Below, piece after piece: positions 1-12,595 of a stretch of DNA of 64,000 nucleotides; position 1 is the first letter of the stretch; the number at the start of each line of letters is the position of its first letter. Origin of the DNA: Mortierella sp. BCC40632 (Eukaryota > Mortierellomycota > Mortierellomycetes > Mortierellales > Mortierellaceae); assembly GCA_011634665.1 (NCBI GenBank), contig WAEK01000014.1, positions 726,501 through 790,500 on the forward strand, read 5' to 3'. The translations under genes and the position numbers were made by a program. The notes under the pieces were generated by a model. The model was given only the letters and a program-made list of their open reading frames with translations. It made no database searches and was not told where the DNA came from.

Positions 1-656
1 CCTCGGTGAGGCGGGTGATACCACCAGTGGGCTGAGCAAGAACGTTAGCGCAGCTCGAGCACATGACGACAGTCTGAGCGTGCGAGAAGACGGTGGTGAT
101 CTGGACGCATCCCTGTTTGGTTGAATGCACAAAGATGGGGAAAAAAAATGTAATACACTGTAAGTCCATGCCCTGACAAACGAATGATGTACTTTGTAGA
201 TATCCCCCTTCCCAAAATATCCTGTAAAGGGGGGCTGTATGCTAGACTCTACGAGTAGCTCCACAAAATTTGACTCCTGCCAAAATGCGTAGTGCCGATA
301 ACGGGTAGGCAAAGACCGATCGCTACTGTCAGGACCGAATGCCATACTACGGAGTAAAGGCTAGTGAGAGGCTAGCTCCACTCTACTGTGCAGAGTGGAC
401 ATCCTGTTCCTGAAGAAGCGCTGATCACAGTGCCACTATGTGGAATGTATGATAGGATTTGGTGTTTGGTGGGGCAATAATGTAGCTGCTGACAGAGTCC
501 AAGTGATTCCAGGAACGCCTCTCATTCTCCTTCCGTATCAAGACTTACAGGGCACTTGACGTCCATGAAGTAGGAGTTGGGAGACTGCACAAGTCTCTTC
601 AACTTGTGAGTCTTCTGCTCAAGAGCGTGGGAAGGGTTCAACAAATCGACGGCCAA
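1..656 (-). CDS. RPS27: 40S ribosomal protein eS27 (partial, 3' end outside the window)
   Basis: eS27 is a small zinc-binding protein of the 40S ribosomal subunit. Two exons are visible on the minus strand. Exon 656-549 encodes 36 residues beginning [10 protein letters not shown] and containing [16 protein letters not shown]; it ends at a GTAAGT donor. A 436-bp intron follows, then exon 112-1 encodes [17 protein letters not shown] and runs off the left edge at ITRLTE. Three of the four zinc-ligand cysteines of the C4 finger are plain (CP and the CSSC pair), and the fourth is the C of GC at the exon join. Both joins are phase 0. The first exon must hold only the ATG and about one more codon upstream of the acceptor at 657; I could not place it. 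Identity is very secure, because this is one of the most conserved ribosomal proteins. Confidence 0.93.
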
Positions 657-1512
657 CTATGAATCCAGCAGAAAAGAGGTTTGCGAGAAAGAGGGCGGGA
701 GGAGGTGTTGAGATGTTAGTCTGGTGATGCATCTCTACATTTGAACTCGAGTTGAGAGAATCAAGGTGCCCCGCTGCGTGCTGCTCCCCATTTTGTGTCC
801 TGCCAACAGCCTGACAGTTGGTTTGCTGAGGTGGTTCCTTTCGAGTAGGTGTGATGATGGCTGCTTTCACATTGAGAACCGATCTGATTCCTTTTGACAG
901 ATCTCCTAGAAAGGCTCCTTTTCTGATGTCTCTTAAAAGGGATCCTGCATCTCAAGTTGTGGTGCATTGATTGATCGTCGTCAAAAGGGAATGTTGAGAG
1001 GATGCGATGGACACGATCGTCATCCATCATGAGCAATTGAATCTGTTGTTCCTGGGGTGATGCCTCATTATTTTTGATCAAAAATAAAGAAACAGGGTGC
1101 TGGCTGGCCCATCGATCCTTTCAGACTGACAAAACAGAAAATGCGGTATTGTTGAAAGATGGATGGCCCATGCTGGTCTATGGCGCCAGAGTGGTTTCTG
1201 TAGGATGGATACTGGAAACCCGTGGGTCTGTCGATGGATAGATTGACGAATGCTCCTCCCAATGGCTAGTTCGATATCCTGGAAGTCTGTTCCCATCCCC
1301 TCCATGAAATCACGTGTGCGTTTGAAGACGAACCATCTTGATTTTGAGAAGGAAAGGAGGAAACCAGACACACTGCAAAGACTCATTTTATTTCTTTCCA
1401 GTCACACCTGCTGTGGGGGGGACGAGTAGGAAAGTGGGGGTCGAGGGTGGAAGAACACACCTCCTCAAACTCTAGCCCTCTCGTCGCCAACAAACCATCA
1501 ACTGAACCTCTG
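657..1512. other. Spacer between eS27 and the GH72 gene
   Basis: This stretch should contain the unplaced first exon, 5' UTR and promoter of eS27 (minus strand). Open frames exist on the minus strand but lack conserved motifs and cross the eS27 splice acceptor, so I do not call them. The segment next to 1513 is the downstream flank of the GH72 gene. Confidence 0.5.
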
Positions 1513-3038
1513 CTACACTCTATACAAACGCCTTCGCTTCATGGGCGCCCCACATGCTGCGTCCGAGAGTCGGGAAGCTTGAACTAGCTTGGCCATACCA
1601 TCAAAATGGCACGCAGAGGCATCTCCATGCCCAATCTCATGATAGTACTTGTTGTAAATATACGACAGTTTCTGGATCGAACTGCAAGAAGAATACTTGC
1701 CGTAGACGCCTTGGACACCATTACCAGCAATCTCATCACATGACACCAATCCACAGACCGCATTCAGCTGATCCCCAAGATTGTCCCCATAGGATTCATA
1801 AGAACCAGCAGCAGTACAACTCAGTGCAGACATCATGCATTCACAGGTCGCTTCAGAAGGCGTAGGAGGCAGCCACGCACTAGGCTCCCAGTTCTCAGTT
1901 CTTTCAGGACAGGCTGAAGCAGGGCGCACCTCGTTATATTGGTCCATACTAACCCCCAAAGGTTGGACAGCCATCAGAGCTGCCTTGAAGGAGTCAAAGT
2001 CGGGCAAGGTCTGGATCGAAGCGTCGTCTCGGATTTGTACTAGACCATAATTGTTCTCTTCTTGCGACCATTCATACACCACGCCACCTGACCAGACACT
2101 AGTCATTTCTGGTCCATAGATCGACTGAACTTCTGGAAACGCTCTTGGAGACACCAGGTTGCAGCCATACTCGGATAGAAAAACGGGCACCGAGTACTGT
2201 GCAACATCAGCGGTGCGATCAACATATCCAGAGGTTGCGTAGGTAGTCGATGATCCACACCATTCGTAAAGGTTGATGCCAAAAAAGTCGATCCGCTCTT
2301 CCTCATTGCCACAGTTGAAATACGCTTGGATCTGCAGTCGAATATCTGGATCATCATTGTTGGCATAACCGACAGGGATTTGTCTAGGGGATGTCTGACG
2401 GATATAAGCCTTGGAGTCTCGTAGTAGACCCTTGACAAAGGCACTTGCAGGCGTCGTGGACTTGTCATTGGTTACTTCGTTCCCGACAAAGAAACCAAGG
2501 ACGTTGGTATAGTGCTTGAATGTATCAATCGTGCTCCGAACACCGCCCCAAATATCAATGTTGTATTCGGGGCTAGATCGGATAATAGTATTTCTCGGCG
2601 ATGCGAGATCCAATAGCAAATACATGCCATAGCTCTCGAGGATTCCCATGCACTCGTCATGGTTAAGAGTGGAATCAACCTATCCAGAATGGAACATGGT
2701 AAGAAAGGCTACATTTATTCTTACCATCCTTTTTTTAGAGCCATGCTAAAGACAGTCTGCAGAGTCGAAATTACCTGATATACTCGAATGGTATTTAGCC
2801 CAATGCTGTGCATAATGGCAAAGTCGCGTGCACAGTCTGAGGGCCTTGAGAGTGGATCAATAAAGGCAGAGCCTGAAGGCCTGGGTTGATAGGCGACTCC
2901 CTTGATAAAAAACTGATCTTTGGTCACAGAATCAAAGAACTTGGAGCCTTTAATGACTATCGGGTTCGCTGCCTGACTCAAGCTCACACAACAGGCAGAA
3001 GCTGCCAAGATTGCTATCGATCGAAGATGGAGAATCAT
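1513..3038 (-). CDS. GH72 1,3-beta-glucanosyltransferase with X8/CBM43 domain (Gas/Gel family)
   Basis: GH72 enzymes cut and religate beta-1,3-glucan chains outside the plasma membrane, elongating cell-wall glucan. Exons 3038-2775 and 2679-1513 join in phase at IRVYQ/VDSTLNHDEC, a signature stretch of the family, giving 476 residues. The start at 3038 places a signal peptide first (MILHLRSIAILAASACC..., cleavage likely after SQA); an in-frame ATG further upstream would bury it. The two catalytic glutamates are visible in FFVGNEV (Glu156) and FLSEYGC (Glu258). Residues about 366-465 form a Cys-rich X8 (CBM43) domain, as in yeast Gas1 and Gas2. The protein stops soon after X8 with a basic tail and no hydrophobic GPI signal, so either it is not GPI-anchored or a further 3' exon was missed. 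It lies divergently to the glucan synthase gene. Confidence 0.92.
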
Positions 3039-4421
3039 ATTGAAAAGACGAATAGCAGGGAAAAGAACACCAAAAGAAAATGAAGAAGAAAAAGAGCCTT
3101 TCAATCCAATGACTTTCTGGGTGTGTGAATGGGATGGCCATGACAGATGACGAATGGCAAAGCCCTTTTATTTACGGCCATAAAATCAGCACAGCAGCCT
3201 TGAATCCATGCTCAACTGCCTAGTCTCTGGCAAGTGGCAGTGGGATGGCAGGTGTACGCAATGCTATATCAATAAACTGTACTCGAATTCCGGTTAAAGA
3301 GGTGGTTAGTGCCCGGAGGTGGGATACATGTGGTGGTGGCAGCTCCGAAGACCGATGTCGAAAAGATATCTCTCTCTCTTTTTTGCGGGAGATCGGGGAA
3401 AAAAAAAAAAAAAAAAAAAAAAAGGGTGTACCTGAAAATACATCTCGTCATGACCTGAATAGAGTCTTGTAGGATGTAGTGAAGAGTTTCATAGCAATCG
3501 TGCACTGGCGAACCTCGGGAAAGAGACAGTTTCCTTGAAAAATGAAAGGGATGAGGAAAAGGAAAGGGACGGGTCATCACTGCATGTGCCTGATCGACCC
3601 GGGGTTTTCGACTGATGCTGATGCAGGGTGGATAGCGGGGCGGTCAGGAAAAAAACGCTCTTTGGCCTTGTCTATTGGATCGTCTGTGTCTGGCCGAGAA
3701 GAGAGATGTTCTGCGGATGGAGAGAGAGATGCGACTCTTGGGTCCAAACGTTCTATGCCAGACTGGTCCCTTTTTTGTCTGGGAGTATAAAGAGGAATAC
3801 TGGGCCAAGGGAGCCAGGATGGAACTCGTGCGCTCGGACGGCTCGTCTGCGCAGGCCATCATATACTTGTCTTCTGGCCGGCAAAGGGACAAAGGACGAA
3901 AAGGAGGCCAGGACTCCTCTGGATTCGATCTACCTTGCTGGAGAGAGACAGAAAAAGAGCCCTCGTTCAAGGGAAGACAGAAGGAAACCGGTCAGATGAA
4001 GCTGGAGCCTCTAAGGGGGTGCTGCTGAGTCAGGAGAGAAGAAGTAGGAGTGGGAGTAAGTGGACACGGGAAGGGAGGTCTCTATCGCTGTCCGGGCAAA
4101 GCAGACAGCCGGGACGACATGGACTGGAATCGGCTCTCTGAGCGTCGCCTCTTTCCCTCTCCCTCTCTCTCTCCTTCTCTTTGCTCTGTTTTGCCACGAA
4201 ATAGGCGCGTGTCTGTGCGTCCGTGTGTGAGATCACCGTAACACGAATGCACAGCTTCATTCAACCTGGTATGAACAGAGATTTACTTCTACTTACCGCA
4301 CGCACAGGCCGGTCGGCCCACCGATGGACCGACTGACCGATAGCCAGACACTTTCAGCTCTTTTGCATAGAGCCTCTTGCGGCCCCCACATCAGAAGCGG
4401 TATACGGCAGAGAAATTGTGT

Positions 4422-4456
<35 letters not shown>

Positions 4457-5234
4457 GACTGGCATAAAGCTCCGCCCGCTGACAGTTCTGCGGCGCGGGT
4501 CCACTGGCGAAGATCTCATTAAACTCGATCCGCACCGACCACTTCTCTTTCTTTCTTCTCTCTTTCTCGCTCGCTCGTCTTTCCCTCCCCTCTGCCGCCT
4601 CACTTGCCACCACTTCTCTGACAAGCTCTCTCAGACTCTCTCTCTCTCTCTCTCTCTCTCTTTTTCTCTCTCTTTCTCGCACTCTCGTTCTCTCTTTCTA
4701 TCGTTCTAGCACTCTCGCTCCCTAATTTCTCTTTTTCTCTCTTTTTTTTGTTTCTTCATCTTCTTCTCCTACCTCCCCTTCTCGTGGCCTTCCTCCACCA
4801 GTTCTCGCCACCCTTATTTGCAGCGACAGCCCCACATTCTTCACTCCAACGACATTGTACATTCATATCTTCTCCTTACTTGCACATGCAGCTCTGAACA
4901 CTAGGCTACTCAGCAAGATTTTTACTCTTCCCAACTGCACTTTCTTGCATTGTTTGCAGGCATAACCCCATTACCTGTATTTTCAGTTCCTATTTATAAT
5001 ACTCCTCAGCGACTATCAGGTCGCTGTACCACCACTCGGGCCATAGTGTTTGTTCTGGATAAGACAGACTAGCCTGACACGAGACAGGTATACTATCGAC
5101 ACTTTGCTCGCCTAGAGGCAAAAGAGAGGCACAAAGCGCCACCACCCCGAAACTGACTGTTTCGCTACTCGAACGGTGTAAATAGTTTTAGACTTCGTTT
5201 CCACGAGTGACTGCGAAGGGGTCTTGCATTTGCG
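3039..5234. promoter_or_regulatory. Divergent intergenic region between GH72 and glucan synthase genes
   Basis: This 2.2-kb gap holds the promoters of both cell-wall genes. An A/T-rich TAAATAAAAGG (minus strand, about 3164-3176) is a possible TATA-like site for the GH72 gene. There is a 25-base A run at 3399-3423, a (GA)n run at 4426-4454 and a long CT-rich stretch at 4540-4760 near the glucan synthase side, typical of pyrimidine-rich fungal promoters. Open frames between 3540 and 4140 are in-frame readings of purine-rich sequence and show no family motif. Confidence 0.5.
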
Positions 5235-8200
5235 ATGGATCAGTCTGGGCAGGGGTCTTCCATGGCCTCTACCTCTGCACGAGCATCACCAGCAATGAGA
5301 CGGCCAGGCAAGCCTTTTCTCAATGCCTCTAGCTCACAACCTGGTTCAGCTGGGGTTATCTCACCGAACGAGGACCAGCGCTTTTATGAGGACATAGCGC
5401 CATCCACTGGACCTCCAACACACCACCCTCACCACTATCCACATCCCCCTGTCCAACCACAACATCATTTCCCTCCATCCCAAGTGAACGACGCTAGCCG
5501 ATTCCAACCACAAGTAGCGGGATTTTATCAATACCCATCCGGCGCGTACCCTCCCCAGGATATAAGAGATGCGAACGAATTGACGGCTGCTAGAGATCTT
5601 TACCATCAACATTCACAGTATTCAGCAACACACGTTCCAGCGCCTGAAGGGAACAGCTCCAGGCCCTCTAATTGGAGAGAGGATTCATATGCACGTTCGA
5701 CATCATCATCGTCTCAAATCAGACTTGTCCAAGAGTCCCATGAATATGGAATAAGTGGCGGTATGAAAGAAACCTGGTGCTATCCCTCTTTTTCTCTCCT
5801 TGACCCATGTTAGCGTCCGACTAATGAGCTTTTTATTTCATTACTATTATTTATTTATTTTTTTTTAAAAAAAAAAAACCTACAGAACATAGAAGAGCAA
5901 CGTCGAGCAGAGGCTCTGAGGTTTATAGTGAAGCAATGTCATCTAGATCAGAGGCCTACCGATCTAATGTTGGTTCTGATGTGGATCTATTTGGGCCCCT
6001 TCGTGGCCCTGATGACGGTCGTTACACCGGGTTTGCACCTTCGTCCGATGCCCTACTGGCGCTTTTAGAAAACAAGCGGAGTCCTCTCACTGGTCATCAA
6101 TACCAATACGACTCTCCATCCACAGGGGAGGGCAATGACCATCGTGATCAGCCTCCGAACCCATACCCTTCATGGACGCCAGAAAAACAAGCACCTCTCA
6201 CTGTAGAAGAAATTGAAGGAATAATGCTAGATTTGACGCGAAAGTTTGGGTTCCAGCAGGACAATATGCGAAACCAATTTGATGCACTCATGACCATGCT
6301 GGACTCGAGAGCTTCGCGGATGGGCGCCATCCAGGCACTGACAACCGTACATGCCGACTATATTGGAGGAGAGCACGCCAACTACCGCAAGTGGTACTTT
6401 GCTGCTCAACTAGACCTGGATGATCACATGGGATACCACTCTGCCCCAGGAAAAGACAAGAAGGTCAACCGAAACTCGATGGCTCCACAGCCAGGTGCTG
6501 TCAATGTTGAAGCGCACGACAATTTAGGAATGGCTGAAGACCACTGGAAGTTGCGCATGAACCAGATGACCCACTTTGACAGGGCTCGGCAAGTTGCGCT
6601 CTACCTTTTAATCTGGGGCGAGGCATCTCAGATCCGATATCTTCCAGAGTGCATTTGCTTCATCTTCAAGTGCGCTGAGGACTACTATAACACTCCAGAA
6701 TGCGAACAGCTCGTCCAGCCTGTTCCAGAAGGGGAGTATCTCCGTAATATTGTGTCTCCACTCTACCAGTTTATTCGGGATCAATCTTATGAACTCCAAG
6801 GTGGAAAATATGTCAAACGAGAGCGAGATCACGATGCCGTGATTGGGTACGACGATATCAACCAGGCTTTCTGGAGTCCAGAAGGAATCGAACGCTTTCT
6901 ACTGGAAGACAAGACTCGATTGGTTGATGTCCATATTGGAAAGAGGTGGACGGTTCTGAACCGAGTTCAGTGGTCCTCTGCTTTCCGCAAGACTTATATC
7001 GAAAAACGAACATGGTTGCATCTTGCCGTCAACTTTACACGCATCTGGATCATTCATGTGGTTACTTTCTGGTATTTCACCGCCTCGAATGCACCATTCC
7101 TGTACATGGACGAAGAAGCCGATGATGGAGGAGGTGTGCAATGGTCTGTTGTTGCCCTTGGAGGAGCACTGGCTACGATTATCATGCTTCTGGGCGTCAT
7201 TTGCGAGTTTATGTTTATCCCGTTGACCTGGTCCAACTCATCCATGCTCATCCGACGGCTGATCATCCTGGTGATTGTATTTGTCCTTAACGCCGGTCCT
7301 ACGGTCTACGTTTGTCTCTTTAATCGAGTCGGAACGGTCTCCAAGGTCGTCGGTATCTGTCAGTTCATTATCTCGCTGATCACCTCATTCGTGTTCGCTA
7401 TTGTCCCTTCAAGTCAGCTATTTGGGGGCAAGTCCAAGTCTCTGCGCAAGAACCTGGCCTCCCAAACGTTTACGGCTTCGTTCCCAAAGCTCAGCCGAGG
7501 CGATCGGGCCCTTTCGTTCTTTCTCTGGTCTTTGGTGTTCCTATGCAAGCTCATTGAATCGTACTTTTTCCTGGCAAGGTCTTTCAAGGATCCCTTGAAG
7601 GCACTCTACAGCGAGCGATTTTTGGACTGCAAGGACAGGATCCTCGGAGAAACTCTTTGCTCCATCATGCCAGTGCTGACGGTAATTGTGATGTTCTTTG
7701 TCGATTTGGCACTCTTCTTTTTGGATACATACTTGTGGTATGTCATCTGGAACACTGTCTTTTCAGTTTTCCAGTCCTTCAAGTTGGGAATCTCTATCTG
7801 GACCCCATGGAGAAATATCTTTTCTCGACTTCCGAAACGGATATACGCCAAATTGCTTGCGACGTCCGGTCTGGACGCCAAATACAAACCCAAGGTCCTA
7901 TGCTCACAAGTCTGGAATGCAATTGTTATCTCGATGTATCGCGAACATTTGCTGTCGATCGAGCACGTCCAGAGACTTCTCTATCAGCAAGTGGCTACTG
8001 AGAATGAAAACAAGAGAACGTTGAAGGCGCCTACTTTCTTTGTTGCTCAGGAGGACACTTCGCTTCAGACAGAGTTTTATCCGCAGCACTCTGAGGCGGA
8101 GCGACGAATCACCTTCTTTGCCCAGTCGTTGTCTACCTCCATCCCCGAGTCACTCCCGGTCGAGCAAATGCCCACGTTTACGGTCATGGTCCCTCATTAT

Positions 8201-9379
8201 TCGGAAAAGACACTATTGTCGTTGCGTGAGATTATTCGAGAAGAGGACCAGAACACACGTGTCACTCTCCTGGAGTACTTGAAGCAGCTTCACCCTGTTG
8301 AATGGGATAACTTTGTTCGAGACACAAAGATCCTTGCAGAAGAGTCAAGTATGTTTGGAAGCTCCAGTGCGCTCGGATTAGCTGGTGAGGGTACTGAAAA
8401 GGACAGTGTCAAGGAAATGAGCAAATCCAAGAACGATGATTTGCCTTTTTACTGCATTGGCTTCAAGTCGGCTGCTCCAGAGTATACGCTCCGCACTCGT
8501 ATCTGGGCTTCCTTGCGTGCACAGACACTCTACCGTACGGTTTCTGGATTCATGAACTACTCCAAGGCGATCAAGCTTCTGTATAGAATTGAAAACCCTG
8601 AGGTTGTTCAACAGTTTGGTGGAAATGGTGATCGTCTCGAACGAGAACTTGAACGGATGGCTCAGCAAAAATTCAAGTTTGTGGTCTCGATGCAGAGGTA
8701 TACCAAGTTTAGCAAAGAGGAAGCCGAGAATGCCGAGTTTTTGCTCCGCGTCTATCCGCAACTCCAGATCGCCTATTTGGATGAGAGGCCACCCGAGGTC
8801 GAGGGTGAAGAACCCGTGGTCTATTCGGTCTTGATCGATGGTACCTGCGAGCGATTGCCTGACGGAAAGCGTAAGCCAAGGTATCGTATCCGACTCCCTG
8901 GTAATCCAATCTTGGGTGATGGCAAGTCGGACAATCAAAACCATGCCATTATCTTTGCTCGAGGCGAATATATCCAGCTGATTGATGCCAACCAGGACAA
9001 TTACCTTGAGGAAGCGCTAAAAATCAGGAACGTCCTTGGTGAGTTTGAACAGTATCAGGTTCCAACGACATCACCTTATTCGCCACAGCATGAAGCCAAG
9101 GGAACCTCGGAACCTGTGGCGATTGTTGGCGCAAGAGAGTACATCTTTTCAGAGAACATTGGTGTGTTGGGAGATGTCGCCGCAGGCAAGGAGCAGACAT
9201 TCGGTACCTTGACGCAGCGTATGATGGCCAAGATTGGAGGCAAACTTCATTATGGTCATCCTGATTTCCTCAACTTTATTTTCATGAGCACTCGCGGAGG
9301 TAAGAATGAATTCATATGAGCCCTTTGTAAAATCTCTAGGAGGGAAGGGGACGAAAACAAATGCTAACTGTTCTGGATA

Positions 9380-9410
<31 letters not shown>

Positions 9411-11293
9411 GTTTCTTGTTTCTTGTTACAGGCGTCAGTAAGGCCCAAAAGGGTCTTCACTTGAACGAGGACATTTATGCTGGAATGACAGCATTTAACC
9501 GAGGAGGACGAATCAAACATACAGAATATTACCAGTGCGGCAAAGGACGCGACCTTGGCTTCGGATCCATTCTCAACTTTAACACCAAGATCGGTACCGG
9601 CATGGGAGAACAGATGCTGTCACGCGAGTACTATTACATGGGAACCCAATTGCCTCTGGACCGGTTCCTGACGTTCTACTATGCACACCCAGGATTCCAT
9701 ATCAACAACATCTTTATCATGCTGTCGCTGCAACTGTTCCTGTTCTCGATGCTCTTTATCGGATCCATGGCCTCTTCGGTTGAAGTGTGTTCGGACACTA
9801 TTGTGGAAAGCTGCGTGGACCTGGTTCCTGTTTACGACTGGATCAAGCGATGTGTCTTGTCGATCTCCATTGTCTTTTTCATTGCCTTCCTTCCTCTGTT
9901 CCTTCAAGAGTTTATGGAGCGTGGTTTTGCACGAAGCGTGATCCGACTTGGCAAGCACTTTATGTCCTTGTCACCACTGTTCGAAGTGTTTGTGACCCAG
10001 ATCTACACCAACTCGATTCTGACCAACTTGTCCTTTGGAGGAGCACGCTATATTGCCACAGGTCGTGGATTTGCAACGACCAGGACACCATTTGCCGTAC
10101 TCTATTCTCGATTCGCAGGACCTTCACTGTATCTGGGAATGAGGACTCTTTTGATGCTTATCTTTGCCTCGATGACGATGTGGGTGCCACATCTGACATA
10201 CTTTTGGGTCTCGGGCATGGCTCTGGTCATTTCCCCATTCCTGTTCAACCCACACCAGTTTTCGTTCACGGACTTTTTGTTGGATTATCGAGAGTTTCTA
10301 CGATGGCTCTCTCGAGGCAATTCGACGACGCATATCTCTTCCTGGATCTCGTACTGTCGTGCCATCCGAACCAGGATCACAGGATACAAACGAAAACGAC
10401 TTGGACATCCCTCTGAAAAACTGGGGGGTGACATTCCAAGGGCCAACTTTTGGGTGATCTTTGTTTCAGAGATTGTATTGCCTCTGATGCAGACATTGCT
10501 CTGTGTGGTCTGTTATATGTTTGTACGCTCGTTCACGGAAATACCCAAGGGTCACGGATCGGCCATCTTTTCGAGCGGACTGATGCGTGTGGGAGTATTT
10601 GCGCTTGGACCCTTGATTGTGAACGCAGGGGTGTTGGCGGCGCTGTTTGGTGTGTCCATCTTGATGGGACCGTTTATGAACATGTGCTGTGTCCGATTCG
10701 GATCGGTCATGGCGGCGATTGCTCATGCGTTTGCGGTGGTTTCACAGATCGCGTTCTTTGAGGCCTTGTGGGCGCTAGAAGCCTGGAATGCGTCGCATGC
10801 AGTCCTGGGGATCATTGCAGCGATTTCGGTCCAACGATTTGTCTTCAAGGTTTTGGTGACCTGTTTCCTGACACGAGAGTTCAAGCATGACGAGACGAAT
10901 CGAGCATGGTGGACGGGCAAATGGCATGGAAGAGGTCTTGGGTTCCATGCGATTTCTCAACCGTTGCGCGAGTATGTGTGCAAGATCATTGAGATGTCGA
11001 TGTTTGCCTGTGATTTCATCATGAGCCACATGATTTTATTTATTCTGTTTCCAGTGTGTTTGATACCATGGGTGGATCGATGGCATTCGACCATGTTGTT
11101 CTGGTTGAGGCCAAGTAAGCAGATACGACCCCCGATTTATTCGGCCAAGTTACGATCTCAAAGACGAAGGGTTGCTTGGAGTTATGGAGCCTTGTTTTCG
11201 CTCTTGTTTGTGGTGTTTGTGTTGCTGATCGTTGGACCCCTTGCCTTCCAACAGATGCTGCCCAAGGATTTGGAGAGCCTTATTCCAATCTAG
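5235..11293 (+). CDS. FKS1: 1,3-beta-glucan synthase catalytic subunit (GT48, FKS type)
   Basis: This is the plasma-membrane enzyme that makes cell-wall beta-1,3-glucan from UDP-glucose, normally with Rho1 as regulator; it is the echinocandin target. Three exons, 5235-5760, 5886-9299 and 9432-11293, join in phase to 1933 residues, the usual size for the family. The N-terminal ~240 residues are disordered and Pro/Gln/Ser-rich. The FKS1 domain 1 region is seen at about 413-443 (ALYLLIWGEASQIRY). A first membrane cluster spans about 550-870. The large cytosolic GT48 domain follows, with motifs such as [35 protein letters not shown] (across the second intron) and QLPLDRFLTFYYAHPG. A C-terminal membrane cluster ends at LESLIPI. 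Hot spot 1 reads FLARSFKDP (737-745) and hot spot 2 DWIKRCVL (9836-9859), both diverged from yeast. The gene symbol is by family; orthology to one yeast paralogue is not implied. Confidence 0.97.
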
Positions 11294-11320
11294 GAAAGAA
11301 AAAGAAAAAAGAAAAAAAAG

Positions 11321-11374
<54 letters not shown>

Positions 11375-12595
11375 ATAGAGATAGATAGAAGGATAGAGAG
11401 AGAGAGAGAGAAGCACTCCTCTTCTGCTCGGTTGAATGATGAATGATAGACATGCATGTACACATAAATCTTTGGCTATTTGTTTTCCTAAATACAACAT
11501 TTTATTTGTCATTTGGTTCAGACATCTTCAACCTTGAGGAGCAAAATAGAAGGAATGGGAGAGAATTCCGGATAACAACCAGGCACTTTCGAGTGGTGAG
11601 TTGCGCGTGCAATCTTAAAGAGAGAGAGAGAGAGAGAGAGGTCCAACAGAAAAAAATAGTCAGGAACAAAAAAGAGATGACTGTCTAGGGCTCAAATTCA
11701 ATTTGGGTGATGCATGTTCTGTCTGAGAGGCAAGGTGAAAGAGAGAGACTCGGCTGAGACGCTTGTTGCTATGTTCATGTGGCGTATAGGCGTACAGGCG
11801 TACAGGCGTACAAGAAAATGAGTCTGCATGATTGTCTGCATGGAGAGGTGTTGAATGTTGTGTGGACAGCACCAGTCTTGGAGAGAAAAGTGGGTAAATG
11901 AGCCAAAAAAAAAAGGAGGAGCCAGGAATGGGAACCATTCCGCCGGTTACTTTTGGTTTTTTTTTTTTTTTTTCTCCAACTCATTGTCATAAAGCCGAGG
12001 AGGAGGAGGAGGAGGAGGAGGAGGAGGAGGTTCGCGCTCACTTTGTGTAAGAGAAATTCCTTCGGGTTGCGCGAATTTGTACCGGATCTGGTCAGGTACC
12101 CAAACAGCCATGATTCGTTCCTGTCATTTGAGCTCTTAATTTTTCTTACCGCACCTGTCAAAAAAAAAAAGAAGGTACTTCAGCAATCTTGTCTTTGGTT
12201 TTCTCCGCACCGGTATTCTTTTTACATAATTTGGAAGATACTTTTTTTTTTTTTTTTTTATTGAAGACGGCAGAAGGAGATATCATTTCTAGAACCTGGC
12301 AATCCAACTTGAGAGATAGAGATAAAAAGAGAAGAGGGGGACAAAAAAGAGAACTCAAGAGACCAGCTCGGAAAGCTCTCAAAGAGAGAGAGAGAGAGAG
12401 AGGTGACCACACGGATTCGGAAGTCTCACCCTCCCTCCCCCCCTCCCTTCTCTCCTTCCTCCTTCCCTGCCACTTCTACCTCAAAAGCCCAACTACAGAG
12501 ACATTCATTCCAAAAAAAAAAAAAAAAAAAAAAAAAAAATAGCCTCCAAAAAGAAACACTTCTTTTTTCTTTTAAGAAGTTGTCTCATTTAGGCT
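11294..12595. other. Spacer with A tract after the glucan synthase stop codon
   Basis: Directly after the stop is an A-rich stretch (11294-11373) with an uninterrupted A run of about 45 bases, then (GA)n tracts, three copies of a GGCGTACA-type unit near 11791-11812, a (GAG)n run at 11998-12030 and A/T runs at 12241 and 12511. I see no supported gene. It holds the convergent 3' ends of the glucan synthase and beta-barrel genes. Confidence 0.6.

Noticed and set aside
761..1386. Minus-strand frames near the eS27 gene
   Set aside because: They overlap one another and lie in the eS27 5' region; no family signature.
3628..4028. Plus-strand frames of about 120 codons upstream of the glucan synthase
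   Set aside because: Several frames of similar length overlap in this purine-rich stretch; none has a motif.
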